A DNA stretch of 64,000 nucleotides from Trichopria drosophilae (taxonomy: Eukaryota; Arthropoda; Insecta; Hymenoptera; Diapriidae), in assembly GCA_030407085.1 (NCBI GenBank), contig CM059586.1, forward strand, positions 35,203,501-35,267,500, in the 5' to 3' direction. The translations under genes and the position numbers were made by a program. The notes under the pieces are model-generated. The model ran no database searches, was not told the DNA's origin, and saw only the letters and a list, made by a program, of their open reading frames with translations. Positions 37,346 to 48,525 of this stretch are shown here, in pieces; within the stretch, counting starts at the first letter, position 1; each line of letters begins with the position of its first letter.

Positions 37346-38700
37346 TGAATATGAAATTTAGGATTAAAGTATTTAAAAAAAATTAAATTTGGCATAAATT
37401 CTGCTATGTAAAAGAACTTGATTTAAAAATGTTGTTTTCACATATTAACGCATCGGAGAATTATTTAATTTCATTTTCGTTATGCAGAATCAAAATCTGG
37501 CCGCAGAATTGCACAATCAAGGCAGCATTCTACAGTATTCTGCAGCATTTGACAGTAAATTCAAAAGAAATTGGTTACAAAAAAATTAACTCAAAATTGT
37601 TTTATATCAAATGGCGTAAAGTTTGCGCAAATAACTTTCTTTTCACTGAAACTGTGCAAGTTTAAGTTTATAACAATTACATTGGTCCTATTTTCGACAA
37701 TTCCCGGAAATAACATATACACATAATGTCTAAAATTCGTTTTCAGATTATAAATAAAAAATATGTGAAATTCTCTAAAACCTCAATGCTGTTAAAAATG
37801 GTTGAGTTTAGATTTTGTTATGTGTTTAGAATAAATGCTGTCAGTTATAACTGGAAGGTTTGTCAATATAATATTACACAATGTCAGCGAAAAAAAAACA
37901 TATTTGTACAAAATTCATACCATTTGAAACAGCATGACTTGTAGTTTAAGATTATGAGTGTTCTTTTTTATGAAAGATAAACCTGTCGTACATATAACCG
38001 CAGGAATTGGAAAAACAGTGACCATATGGTGAAATTCTGCGTCCGATTTGGATTCAATGTGCATCCAAATTTTGGATTAAATGTTCAATCTGCATCGAAT
38101 ACTTTTTTTGCTGCATTATATCACGTTGGCATGTGTCATATTGATATTTATGTTTTTTTTTTTTAAGAAAGAACACATCATGGGAATTGCAATCGACTGC
38201 TTATGACACACACAAGATAATTATATCTCTCTGCTATTTAACACTTTGAATCCCAGACGTCACTAACATGGCGTCATTTTTAGCGATCTTATTTCGGTCG
38301 TATTTCCTTATTTAAATGAGTAATCCCGCGAAGATATTAACATTTAATAAACTGTAGATTTACAAGAGGATATTAATATAATTGATAATTAAGTAAATTT
38401 TTTTATAAATAAAGGAAATGTCGGAAAATATCACCCAATACTTTTGGTCGTCGAAAAATAATTAGTTTCACGTGAACAAAAAATTTAGAATACGTTATAT
38501 TTAAAGGTCTTATATTTTTTTTTTCAGACAAAAAAATTGTCTGTGCTATCATTATCAAAATATGTCAATAAAATTACAGGGAACTAAGTTCTCATACAAA
38601 ATAAACCTTTTACATTTCATCACAACTTTTTGCTAAATAGTAACTTTCTATCTTAGTGTTTACCGCTAAGAAAAATAATTTTTTTAAATTATAAAAAAAA
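37346..38700. other. AT-rich sequence without a supportable gene
   Basis: Frames of 72-78 aa on the plus strand are Asn/Lys/Phe-rich and look random. No other structure was noted. Confidence 0.45.
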
Positions 38701-38739
38701 AAGAAATGAAAAATTTTTTAAATGTAAAAAAAAGCTCTC

Positions 38740-39720
38740 TATTTTTCCCCCTTTACGGGATGTCAGCTGGAAAACGTATTCGACGGCTAACGGAGGACTC
38801 AAAATCACATCCCCTTTATAAATTCGAGATACATCAGGGTCCTCAAGAACTTACATACATCAACTTTTACGAATTACATATCGGCAATGTTAGAATTATT
38901 CTCTTGATGTCCGCTATTTTGAATCAGCCATTTTGAATTTGGAATTCTGACCTCAGATTCGTAATCAGCGACCTCAAAAATTAAGATACGTCGATTTTTA
39001 TGAAATTCCGATTGACAATGTAAGAGTTAGTCCGCCATTTTGAGTCAGACATTTTGAATTTTGCATTTCTGACATCAAATTCGTATTCAGCGGCCCCAAA
39101 AAACTTCAGAAACCAATTGTCGTTTATATCGGACGTTCGGAAGGTTGATTTGGCCAACTGGTTCGTTGAAAAACATTATTTCTATATTTGAACCGCCATA
39201 TTAGATCAGCTGTTTTAAATTTTGCAATTCTGACTTCGGATTCGTGATCAGCGATCCTTAAAAAACTACGCTCCACTGCAACTGGTCCGCCCGTATGCGC
39301 TAATTTAACCCTTTGAAGCATACATTTTTCTTTAAGCTGAAAACAATTGAAATTTGTTACTCGGAAGTTTTCGGGATCACTCATTACGAACCTGACCTCA
39401 GATTTTCAAAATTCAAAATGGCAGATCCAAAATGGCGGACCTAAATGTTAAAACAAGTCAGATTCACCCTAGATTTCAGTCGGACATATTGGATCCGCCA
39501 TTTTGAATTTTGAAAATCTGCGGCCAGATTCGTATCAGCGATCCCGAAAACTCCCGAGGACCCAATTTCACCTCGATCAAGTAAATTTTTGCAATTTCGT
39601 CGGCCATATTGAATCCGCCATTTTGAATTTTGAAAGTCAGATTCGTAATTAGCGACCAAGAAAACCCCCGAGTACCCAGTCTCGTTATATTTGAGTGACG
39701 TTTTCTTCTCCACATATATT
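38740..39720. repeat. 120-bp dispersed repeat array with ATGGCGGATCC cores
   Basis: Tandem, diverged units contain CAGATTCGTAATCAGCGA followed by an A-run, then a GCCATTTTGAATTTTG core (complement CAAAATTCAAAATGGC). Core positions GGATCCGCCA at 39491 and GAATCCGCCA at 39611 give an exact 120-bp period. Being divisible by three, this keeps a minus-strand frame open (109 aa at 39441-39770, 79 aa at 39476-39715) with repeated KIQNGGxNMxD. I read the peptide as a by-product of the repeat. Related copies lie at 3268, 29405, 36810-36970, 43525, 44140, 47240-47520, 48190 and 48760, in both orientations. Confidence 0.75.
39305..39460 (+). mobile_element. Left end of a TTAA/CCCTTTG element
   Basis: TTAACCCTTTGAAGCATAC starts near 39305, followed by ATTTTTCTTTAAGCTGAAAAC and ATTTGTTACTC. 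The element at 47174-47880 starts the same way (TTAACCCTTTGCGGCCTAC, ATTTTTCTTTACAC, ATTTGTTACTC). No matching right end was found, so this copy is truncated or its end decayed. It shows that the 120-bp repeat belongs, at least partly, to this element family. Confidence 0.55.
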
Positions 39721-40239
39721 TTCCGTAAAATATCCACCATTTTCACACTTTGTTTAATTTTTTTAAACAATATAAAATGATAATTAATTAAAATATTGAT
39801 TTATTTACGTTCCCTAATATGTTCTTGAAGTAAGGAAGCCAAAAATATTGCAGCAAAATTAATTAATAATTACCTTAAATATGTAAATAATGAATTACAA
39901 AAAGGTGTAGCAGGTATGCTTCGCATAGCGTAATTTTATGTTCCAAAATAGGGCATGTTCCCTGAATGGGACATTTACCTTACATAATTTTGTTTCTGTC
40001 AGTTCCAAAATGCACACAGAATTTCAAAATGTCTCAGGATAACTTGATGTAACTATAGAGCTACTCATGGTCTGTAAAAACTGTTGCTTTTAAGATTTCG
40101 CAACTAAGTACTTGCATACGGTATAGGGGAGTTAACATATAGAAGACAATTAGTAGACGAAGAAAGTCATTGAGTTGAGCATTTTTCAGTTGGGAATGGC
40201 TGGAACGGCTCTATTAAGGTATATCCGGTCGCCAACACT

Positions 40240-40760
40240 CTGTGACAATTGCGTTCTTGGTTGGTATTAAGTGCAGTCGGGTTTATAAGCCGTCGTAAGT
40301 ATGCGCCAGATCATTCCCGCCGGCACGTATATTATTATACGCCAAGTCGTATGCGCATAAAGTCGCGAAGGAATCATAATGGAAGGAGTATATGGGCGTA
40401 GTCCCATGGAGCGACGGCGATGAATGGCGATTCGCTTCTTCTCTAATGAAACGACGTGGTCGTTCTCGGAATCGCGTTATTTCCCCGGCATATCAATGAC
40501 GACTCCTCGACGTGGGCGCGAGCGAGTGCACGTGTTACGCTATAACCTAGCGCAACGCACGGAGTACTCATCGACGAGGCTTTTTTATCGCTCCTTTTCT
40601 CTATACTTTTTTTTTCCACCACCAGAGGGGCAACGACTGACGCCGGCAGCGAATACAAAACGCTGTTTACGCAAGCGCGAAAAATTGTAATACTCGAACG
40701 ATCACGTTTAAAATGCTTTTTACACTTTTTCTACGTAGTGCACTGCTTCGGATTTTTTGC
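40240..40760. other. CpG island-like block
   Basis: This is one of the two most CpG-dense stretches in the window (CGACGGCGATG, CGTGGGCGCGAGCGAG, CACGTG, CTAGCGCAACGCACGG). Frames on both strands remain open (88 aa plus, 71 aa minus) but are not recognised. TATA-like words (TTTATAAGCC, GTATATGGGCG) precede it. A promoter or first exon is possible; no downstream coding exon is identified to support it. Confidence 0.35.
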
Positions 40761-41216
40761 GTGCCGTCGTAAATATAGTAAGTGACTCTTCGTTCGTGAT
40801 GTCATTATATTGTTGCACGACAAAAATAACACCTCGCACGAAACCTTCCATTATATACGAATTTGTATTATTCTTTAAATTCTGCTCGAAATGGAACATA
40901 ATGCATGGACAGTTTCATTCTGAGGTCGGCTCTATTTTAATCTTTGCGTTTTGTCCAGTTTTGTATGGGCTCAACATTACGGTAGTGAATGGGAAATGAG
41001 TATATGCGATGAAAGTGGATATGTTTGATTTTCCATTTTTGGTCCCATTGTACTATACGAATGAAAACATTATGAATTGGACTGTGATAAACGTTTTGAA
41101 CATTTTCTTGTTGTAAATGGATGAGTTTTGGAAATTCATAAAATATGAAAAATTATGTAATAAAATTTAAATTTCCTTGTTGTTTAACTATTCAGAAACA
41201 TTAAAATTTTAATTAA

Positions 41217-41336
41217 CCCTGGTAGAAATCTATCCAGTTTTTTGTTACACTGCCCAGTTTCCACTACACCTTTAACATGGGAAAAATGTAAACTGAATAG
41301 AAACTGGCAGAAAACTGGATTGATTTTCTACTAGGG
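41217..41336. mobile_element. 120-bp palindromic insert, CCCnGGTAGAAAT termini (copy K)
   Basis: Left end CCCTGGTAGAAATCTATCC; right end on the minus strand CCCTAGTAGAAAATCAATCC. Both then read CAGTTTT. The interior repeats AAACTGG and CCAGTTT in both orientations. Flanks are TTAA on the left and TTGT on the right, so a TTAA duplication is possible but unproven. Ends match the insert at 62943-63232. Confidence 0.65.
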
Positions 41337-41904
41337 TTGTAAGTCGTTTGTTATTTTTTATCGAATTATATTTGGCATCTATGCGGCTCCAAATGAATCA
41401 ATGATATAATATCCATTTTAACAAATTTTGTATCCCTATCCCCTATTATAATTGTAAATATGAATATTAGGGATATTCATATATCTATTCTGTAAAGGTA
41501 GTGCCTATTCCCCCACCTCCTCCAGAGTATTACGTAATGTATGCAATGCAGGTGTGTTTTTAACATTTCGAAACAATTCCGCATTAGTTCCGAATTAATA
41601 TATGTATATATAGTGTTTTAGCAATGTCATTACTTTCTTTACAAATTATAATAGTTATATGTCACATGTTAAACTACTGGTTAACTGAGCAAAGCTGTTG
41701 AAAGTAAAATTGAATAGCATATAATGATAATTTGATCGAATCTGTAAAATGGATTTAAAAAAATAGTACTTTTGTTGATATACACTTTACTAAACAAAAA
41801 AAAATAGAAATAAATGAAAAAGAGAAAAAATGATTAAAGAAATAATATTGTTTATATCAGCTTAAATGAAACAGCTGCAGAACGGTAATATGGGATTCAT
41901 CAAA

Positions 41905-42405
41905 CATTAAAAAATATGTCCAGTGATAATTTTTGAAAATTTGGGATTTTTCAAAAACTGAAAATTTTCAAATGTCCATAACTCGGTTGCTACTTAACAC
42001 GCAATAACAAATAATGTATTCTTCTTACAATTTAAATTTTTGCAACAATTCAAGATTTTATTTGGAATTAATAATAAACGTCGAAAATGCACAAAAAAGA
42101 GGAAAATAGTGAATTGCGAATTCACTGAGCTAAAATCTTGAGATTCTTTTAAAAATTTAAATTGTAAATAAAATGTAAAATTCTGTAAAAAATTAAGGAA
42201 ACTTTTTTTGTGAATGCAGTAAAAGAAATTTTAAATGTCCCACAGGAAAAAATCTTAAATTTATTACTATAAACGTAAAAATACATTTCAAGACGAAGAA
42301 TTCCATTTTTTATTTGTTACTGTACGATAAATAGCAACCGAGTGATGGACATGTGAAAAGTTTTTTAAAAAAACAATATTTTGAAAAATGATCACTCGTT
42401 ATTTT
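41905..42405. mobile_element. 0.5-kb foldback element
   Basis: Left arm landmarks AGTGATAATTTTTGAAAAT, CAAATGTCCATAACTCGG and TTGCTACTTAACACGCAATA correspond on the minus strand of the right arm to AGTGATCATTTTTCAAAAT, CACATGTCCATCACTCGG and TTGCTATTTATCGTACAGTA. The arms are about 200 bp each with indels. No coding potential and no defined target duplication. Confidence 0.65.
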
Positions 42406-43500
42406 AAAAATCCTAAAAAAATTGACAATATTTATTTCACCCAGATGTATCTGTAAAAAATTACGAACAAAATCGATGATAGTCGATTTCACAAGTGGCT
42501 GAGTTGACATGGAATGACCCATAGGTATGTATTATATTAAAAGTTATTATATAAAGAAATATATTAAAGGCGGAAACAGAGAAATATTTAATTATTCAAA
42601 CTTCCGATCGATTTTGAGAGACTCCAATATTAATTGATTTCTTTCAAAACATAAAATATAGTTGGCGGTAATTACACTGTGTTTACAATATTAACAATCG
42701 TCGTAAATTGTATAATTTTCTACACGTGTTTTCTAACCGTCTTCCGGTTATGCAAATTTCTTCTTCTTTTGTAAGGACATCTATTTACCTCCTACAGTAG
42801 TTGACGAAATGTCTTCACATACGTTACTTAAATTTATTTAAAACCTAATGTCAAATGCAGCAAAACCCGTGGTATTTGTTATCACAAGAAAGTACACGAG
42901 AATTCTATTGTTTACAAAAAATTTGGACATTTTTTACCGTTATATAATTGTTGAAGATTTGGAACAAACAATAGTCGGATAAAAATATCAGTAGAGTTTT
43001 GAAGCTGTACATTTATCCTTCAAATATATACAAATTATATAATGTTTAACGTAGTTTTATAACTATAATAAAATGAATTTTGAAAATAAATGTATTATTT
43101 TAACTTTGTATTCATACTTGCCACTTAAAACCAAGTATTCTTTCTGCTTAACATGGTTACTATTCCTGAAGTAAGAGGTTATTGACCGGTTAGAAGCAAA
43201 TATCAAATCAACACCAAGTAAACAAGGGTCATTGATTACAAAATATCAACACTTGTATTTAATAAAATATTTAATATTCTCTTCAGAAACAAGTATATAA
43301 ATGGAAAATTAACTAAGAAAATAACTTGGAAATTAAAAATTTAGTATAATCTTGAGTGTATAAAAGAAAGTATAATATTCTATTTGTATGTTATCCTTAA
43401 ACTTGAATTATCTAAAAATAGAAATTTTATAAATTTATTTGTACACTTCTACGCCTGACAATACTCTGAAATCTGAGTATAAGAAGGTTAATGCGATCGT
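42406..43500. other. AT-rich sequence without a supportable gene
   Basis: Nothing recognisable. A single ATGGCGG-type monomer begins shortly after, near 43525. Confidence 0.45.
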
Positions 43501-44085
43501 TAATTACAAATTGGATGTAAAAAAATCCAAAATGGCAGCTTCTATATGGCGGACGAATTTATAAAAATTAGTACATTTTTATCAAAATCGATACTAGAGT
43601 CTTTTTGTGGACACTTATTACGATTCTGCAATGAAAATTCTTTAGACAACACAAAAAGAAGCCACAGAATGAAAAAATATTAATTTGGTCACTTTTAACA
43701 ACGTTTACAGACCGTTAATATTAACTACTAATAACTAAATCGTCTAGAAATTATGAATAACTATTCTCAAAGGTATAATAACATTCGTAACTGATCGCAC
43801 AAATTTTATTTTAACGATTTCGATTTTTAACCGCCAATTCAAATTCGTCAAAATTCGTGCGGTAGCGATCAATGTTCAGCTGTGCCATCACTAGCACACA
43901 CTTCCGGTTACATCCCGGAACAGTAGCATCTACTAAAATTTCTTTGAGTGAATTAAGTAGTTTGAATTTAGCGATTTGCTTATTATAGTACTATCCGAAT
44001 TTCTAAAAATGTTGTTTTCCGAAACAGTTCCAGAAGATCAAATGTGATTGAATCATATCAATTTTTTCGGTAAATAGTCATTATA

Positions 44086-44347
44086 GATTGCACTTTGATA
44101 GGTCACTTTTCGAATTTGGAAATAATAAACCAATTTCTAAATGGCGGATTTCTTCATCATATTGAATCCGTCATTTTTAGTTTTGGAAATCTGAGCTAAC
44201 ACTCGTAATCAGTGGCTCAAAAAAATCCTGGATAGCATGATTCACGAAAATTGAAAAAATCTGACTTCATCTGACATATTGGAATCGCCAGTTTAAATTT
44301 TATTTATTTCCAAATTCGGGCAGTGACCATTATTAAAGTACAATCTA
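44086..44347. mobile_element. Small foldback, interrupted at its end by a second element
   Basis: TATAGATTGCACTTTGATAG...GGTCACTTTTCGAATTTGG on the left pairs with TAGATTGTACTTTAATAA...GGTCACTGCCCGAATTTGG on the minus strand of the right. The core includes ATGGCGGAT and a CATATTGAATCCG/CATATTGGAATCG pair, so it is another carrier of the dispersed repeat. The next element (44348-44771) starts inside the TACAATCTA terminus. Confidence 0.6.
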
Positions 44348-44771
44348 CACGGAACAATTTTCGGGGGCGCTGCGCTGCTCCCCCAAACTCGGGAACAAAC
44401 ACAGTCGAAACGTAATTCAGTTAATAAAATATGATCATATATTAAAAAAGAGATTTTTTTCTGTCAATATTGTTTCGTTTCATAATTAAAAATATCCATG
44501 TAACATTTTTAGACTTTAAAATAGTTTAAAAGATTTAAAAAATAATTATACAAAATTTTAATTTTAACAACCATATGAATGAATGTTTAAAACTTTTAGA
44601 TGATTTTAGCGTCTGCAAATGTTACATAGACATTTATAATGATGAGCCGAAACAAAATTAACATAAAATATTCTATTTTTTTATGTTTTATCGTGTTTTA
44701 TTAGCTTAATTATGTTTCGATTGTGTTTGCTCCCGACTTTGGAGGAGTAGCTCCCCCGAATTTTGTCTGTG
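44348..44771. mobile_element. 424-bp TA-flanked MITE with about 200-bp inverted repeats
   Basis: TA lies at 44346-44347 and 44772-44773. Left end CACGGAACAATTTTCGGGGG; right end on the minus strand CACAGACAAAATTCGGGGGA. Arms continue in parallel: GCTGCTCCCCCAAACTCGG against GCTACTCCTCCAAAGTCGG, GAACAAACACAGTCGAAACG against GAGCAAACACAATCGAAACA, then CATGTAACATTTTTAGAC against TATGTAACATTTGCAGAC. No open frame. TA duplication and long inverted repeats fit a Tc1/mariner-type MITE. Confidence 0.75.
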
Positions 44772-44937
44772 TATAATGAGTATTTAAACAAAAAATTGCT
44801 AAGATTTCTTCATATTTGAAAACATTTTTCAGAAACTCTCAAATTGTCCTCCCTCCCTCCTCTGTGCACCGGTCACACAACCTTAAATTTAATTGGATTG
44901 TTGCAAGATATCGATATCAATATTATAAATTCGTGGG

Positions 44938-45012
44938 AGGGTACGTAGCTCAGTTGGACGAGCATTTGTCAATCCAAAGTCCCGGTTCAAATCCTGGCGC
45001 GTTGTATCTCTC
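44938..45012 (+). pseudogene. tRNA-like sequence (tRNA pseudogene or SINE head)
   Basis: TAGCTCAGTTGG (44946-44957) matches the tRNA A box and GGTTCAAATCC (44984-44994) the B box. A D-stem GCTC/GAGC is present. The A-to-B start distance is 38 nt, about six less than in a standard tRNA, the anticodon stem is short, and the acceptor ends (GGTACG and the region after CGCG) do not pair well. It is therefore not an intact tRNA. It could be a decayed tRNA gene or the promoter head of a SINE; no second copy is in the window. No anticodon is assigned. Confidence 0.6.
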
Positions 45013-45019
45013 TAGTTGA

Positions 45020-45600
45020 ACCCTTATTTTTTCCTTTATCAAAAAGCAATCCAAAATGTTCATGAAAGATCCATCTTTGCAAAATACAATTTTTTATAAA
45101 TGGGAGGACAAGTTTCCGACGTTACAGAAGAATATTGCTAGAGATAAAATCGAGTTGCATATTTCATCACTAACAACAACCGATTACAAAAGAAATTATT
45201 TTAGTTAATCGTCGATGAGTTAGGAATACTGAAAATATAGCCAATGGAAGAAAGGAGACACGAAGCAAGAGACGATCGACTCTTGTGATTTTATATTCAG
45301 TTAATTTCTTAAGCATAGAGTGGGACTTGGAAGCACTAAAAGCTAACTACGTGGTAAAAAAGTACGTAGGATAAATGCTAGGGGGAACTCGGTAACGTAA
45401 TGATAAAGTCATTTCAAATTTTTTACAGCATGCTATCGCAGACTATACTGTACTCCATTGCACGGCTCACTTACACTCTACGGCTTACTCTACGGTGTGA
45501 TAAAATGCAGAAATTGGATATTCGTAAGTAGACTTTACCATTAATTCGATGGAGGATGTGATAGCATCTATGTGGTGATAACGTTTAAAGCCAGGAAGGA
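45020..45600. other. Mixed-composition sequence without a supportable gene
   Basis: No protein-like frame. Composition is slightly richer in GC than the deserts; nothing was recognised. Confidence 0.4.
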
Positions 45601-45605
45601 GAATA

Positions 45606-45982
45606 CACAGAAAAAAAAGTCTTAAAATTATTACATCTTAAATTCATCATCAGGTGAGGCTTAATTTAAGCCCGAAATTGCGATAATTTTCTTAAATTCA
45701 GTCAATATTTAGGCTTAAAGTCTTACTTGCAGACAACAAAACTGACTTTGAGCCATTTTTTTTGTTTGAAATAAGACCCGTCTAACTTAGATGCTATAAA
45801 CTCGATAAATATTATTTTAGGCCAAAATATCGTCTAAAAGTCAGTTTTTCTCACTGAAAGTAAGACTTTAAACCAAAGAACTGACTGAATTTAAGAAAAT
45901 TATCCCAATTTCGTGCTTAAATTAAGCCTCACCTGATGATGAATTTAAGATGTAACAATTTTAAGACTTATTTTTTTCTGAG
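45606..45982. mobile_element. 377-bp TA-flanked palindromic insert, CWCAGAAAAAAA termini (copy F)
   Basis: TA lies at 45604-45605 and 45983-45984. Left end CACAGAAAAAAAAGTCTTAA; right end on the minus strand CTCAGAAAAAAATAAGTCTTAA. Inverted identity is nearly perfect for about 120 bp (ATGATGAATTTAAGATGTAA, AGGTGAGGCTTAATTTAAGC). The interior repeats CTTAAA, TTTAAG, GACTTTAA and CAGTC words in both orientations. This is the most perfect hairpin of the CACnGAGAGAAA/CACTCAG class here. No coding sequence. Confidence 0.75.
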
Positions 45983-46079
45983 TATGAGATGGTGACACGT
46001 AATAAAATTCTGAATCGAAATATTCGATTAAAAGCATTTATCGCTTTTGCGAAACATTGAGCATCGAACAATTAATTCT

Positions 46080-46600
46080 TCGGATGTTGACGTCGCATAA
46101 ATCGCGATCTACGGCTTACGTAAATTGAAAATCACGAAGGCGAGGATCTTCGGAAGATCACGGAAGCAATCCTCCGAACCGGTTCGCGAGTGGTCGTACG
46201 TAATCGGTTGCCGCGGAACTCGACTCGCGACTTCGCAGTTGGATTTAATTTATCGGCCAAACGCTCAGATAACAACGACGCCGACGACGACGACGTCGCG
46301 GCCGAAGACATTCGTTACCCTCGGGATTTTCCTGGCTTCCGTTCCCTCGATTCGTTTCGTCCTCGTTCCTTACCTCCGTTTCTACGTTTCCACCGGTTTT
46401 CCGGAATTTTTCCTTTCCGTATCCCATTTTCGTGGCGAAGCTTTGCCAACGACGATAAGGAACGCCTTTTTCGCTCGTCACGCACTCGCCAAACTCTCTT
46501 ATCTCGTTACGACGAGGATTACCGGCTTTTAACCTCCAAGATTCGCTTTGTTCCTTCTTGTTCGATTCGCCGGATCAATAACCGGTAAGGAGGTTTAACG
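46080..46600. other. CpG island-like block with pyrimidine-rich second half
   Basis: CpG density is the highest in the window, for example GGTTGCCGCGGAACTCGAC and CGACGTCGCGGCC. From 46310 it becomes C/T-rich on the plus strand (CCTCGTTCCTTACCTCC). Three overlapping frames stay open (135 and 132 aa plus, 78 aa minus with an Arg run from GACGAC repeats). None is recognised. TCG/CGA-heavy codons on both strands argue that composition rather than selection keeps them open. Candidate CpG-rich promoter or first exon. Confidence 0.4.
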
Positions 46601-47043
46601 ATTACATCGTTATCGACCGAGTTTATCCAAGTTTTCTGATTATTTCGTTCATTTGTATTCCGAGTTCGATTACGGAGCTTTAATTTGTTTCCTTCGCGTA
46701 GGGGAACTACTCGTATTAGTTCTTTCTTCACACCGTAGATTGGGACGACGTACTTAATTTGATTTTTCTGATAAAAATTATGATCCTTTCATTTTTATCA
46801 TCGACCTGTGCACAAAAATTTAAATAAAAGAATGAATAAAACCGAACAATACAAGTGCAAAGGAGTATAGATTCGCCTGGTATCTTCTAACTGCAGACAA
46901 AGAGATTGATCTAATATTTATCCTCTTGTGGATTTCAGACATGAATAATATTTGTCTTCACTTGTAAATATTATGCTGATTCAATAGGCTGTAGAGTATG
47001 GGTTGCTAATCATATTAATAATAATATGGACGATATATTTCAG

Positions 47044-47063
47044 AATAATAATAATAATAATAA
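47044..47063 (+). repeat. (AAT)n microsatellite
   Basis: Six to seven consecutive AAT triplets follow an isolated AATAATAATATGG a little upstream (47018-47028). Simple sequence, no further significance seen. Confidence 0.8.
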
Positions 47064-47173
47064 ACATAAACAACATATATTTATTCTTTTTGTGGCCATT
47101 ACAGTTCCGAATACTTCGTAATCAAGCCCAAAGTTTCGACCTTTTGTTGGTCCTCTTCAGGGGCATCCATTAA

Positions 47174-47880
47174 CCCTTTGCGGCCTACATTTTTCTTTAC
47201 ACAGTAAACAGCTGACATTTGTTACTCTGCGGTTTTTAGGGTTGCTAATTACGAATTTGAAGTCAGATTTTGAAAATTCAAAATGTCGGATCCAAGATGG
47301 CCGACATAAATATGAAAATTTACTTGATCTTGATGAAGCTGGGTACTCGGATGTGTTTGGGATCGCTGATTGCGAATCTGAAGTCAGATTTCGAAAATTC
47401 AAAATGGCGGGTCCAATACTTACGATCAGAATGCGAAAAATCACGCAAACTTGACGAAACTGGGTTATCGGGGGGTTTTGGAGTTCGAAACTGCGGATCC
47501 AAAATGACCGACGGATATGTAACAATTGACTTGATTGAGATGAAACTGGGTACTCTATGTACTCTGAATTTTAAATACATAAGTCTGAAATCAGATTCTC
47601 CGAAAACCTCCGCGTACCCAGTTTTGTAACATTATCTCTAAAAGTTTCGTCAATAATGCACTTTTTATCTAAAAGTGACCATTTTTAGATGTTGTTTGTT
47701 AATTATTTAAAAAATGACAATAATTTTACAGACTATACGCATGCATTTTGATATTTTAATATCCCATGAACAGGTAATGACAAAAAAAAGCGGATAAATT
47801 GAATAGAAACTACTTCAAATTCATAAAAAATTGTTTGGAAAAAGGAGGTCCCAATTGGGACCATTATGCCGCAAAGGGTT
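47174..47880. mobile_element. piggyBac-like non-autonomous element (about 0.7 kb)
   Basis: The left end TTAACCCTTTGCGGCCTA and the right end on the minus strand TTAACCCTTTGCGGCATA form a terminal inverted repeat of about 16 bp with one mismatch, including TTAA at both sides. CCCTTTG starts after TTAA are a known style among piggyBac-like elements. Just inside the right end is the perfect 16-bp palindrome GGTCCCAATTGGGACC. The interior carries 120-121-bp repeats with CAAAATGGCGGGTCC cores (core starts 47276 and 47397). Frames of 119-122 aa on both strands come from these repeats. No transposase. Confidence 0.7.
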
Positions 47881-48525
47881 AACCCTTTGAAGCACGGTGG
47901 TCCTCTCAGGGACCACCTTTTCTATGAGATAATTTCATTTATAAAAATTAAATTTTGACGTATTTAAAAATATTAGTTGGTTTTTCTAGAAGCTAAGGTA
48001 TTTGTCTAGAATATCATACCACTAATATTCAAATTTAATTTGTTGTAAAATAGTTATAAATAAACAAACACTAAAAAAAATACACTTTTGGAAGAAAAAA
48101 AGTGTTTTCCAGCTTATTTCAGTTTCGATTTTCATGGCAACTTTTACTAAGGGGTTTTTATGGTCGCTGATGACGAATCCAGGGTCAGAGTTCCAAAATT
48201 CAAAATGGCCAAATGGCAGTACGAGAATTTTAAAAATAACATGTATTTATGCCTGGAAACTTTTATTCTGAGATTTTGGGGCCCCTATATGGGCAAATCT
48301 CTGGAACTTTTAAATTTCAGCCTCTCAATAAATTTTTTTTTTTAAACTTCAAGCACAACATTGGCGTTGGGTATATGTATTCATATCTACATAAGAAGTA
48401 AAAATGTACGCTCGTGCATCCTTTTTACTCAACGGCATTAAAACTTTGCGGTACAAAGTCCAAAATATTGACCACCGGGATGAGCTTGAAATTTTGATTT
48501 TTTGAAAGGTTAATAATTAAATAAC
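47877..48525 (+). mobile_element. Second TTAACCCTTTG element abutting the first
   Basis: It begins TTAACCCTTTGAAGCACGG directly where the previous element ends, so AAAGGGTTAACCCTTT is a perfect 16-bp palindrome with a single shared TTAA. A subterminal hairpin follows: GGTGGTCC and GGGACCACC around six bases (about 47905-47926). An ATGGCC/CAAAATGGCC repeat scrap lies at 48195-48215. The right end is uncertain; TTTTTTGAAAGGTTAA near 48510-48525 is the best candidate. Confidence 0.45.

Noticed and set aside
39441..39770. Repeat protein of 109 aa with KIQNGG units
   Set aside because: Explained by a 120-bp DNA repeat whose period is a multiple of three; no evidence of translation.
44938..45012. 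Functional tRNA gene
   Set aside because: A and B boxes are good, but box spacing is about six nt short and acceptor and anticodon stems do not form properly.
46125..46588. 135- and 132-aa overlapping plus frames and a minus 78-aa frame with an Arg run
   Set aside because: Open on several frames at once because the block is CpG-rich; the Arg run is only a GAC/GTC repeat. No family signature.
47157..47629. 119- to 122-aa frames on both strands
   Set aside because: By-products of the same 120-bp repeat inside a TTAA element; both strands being open argues against coding.
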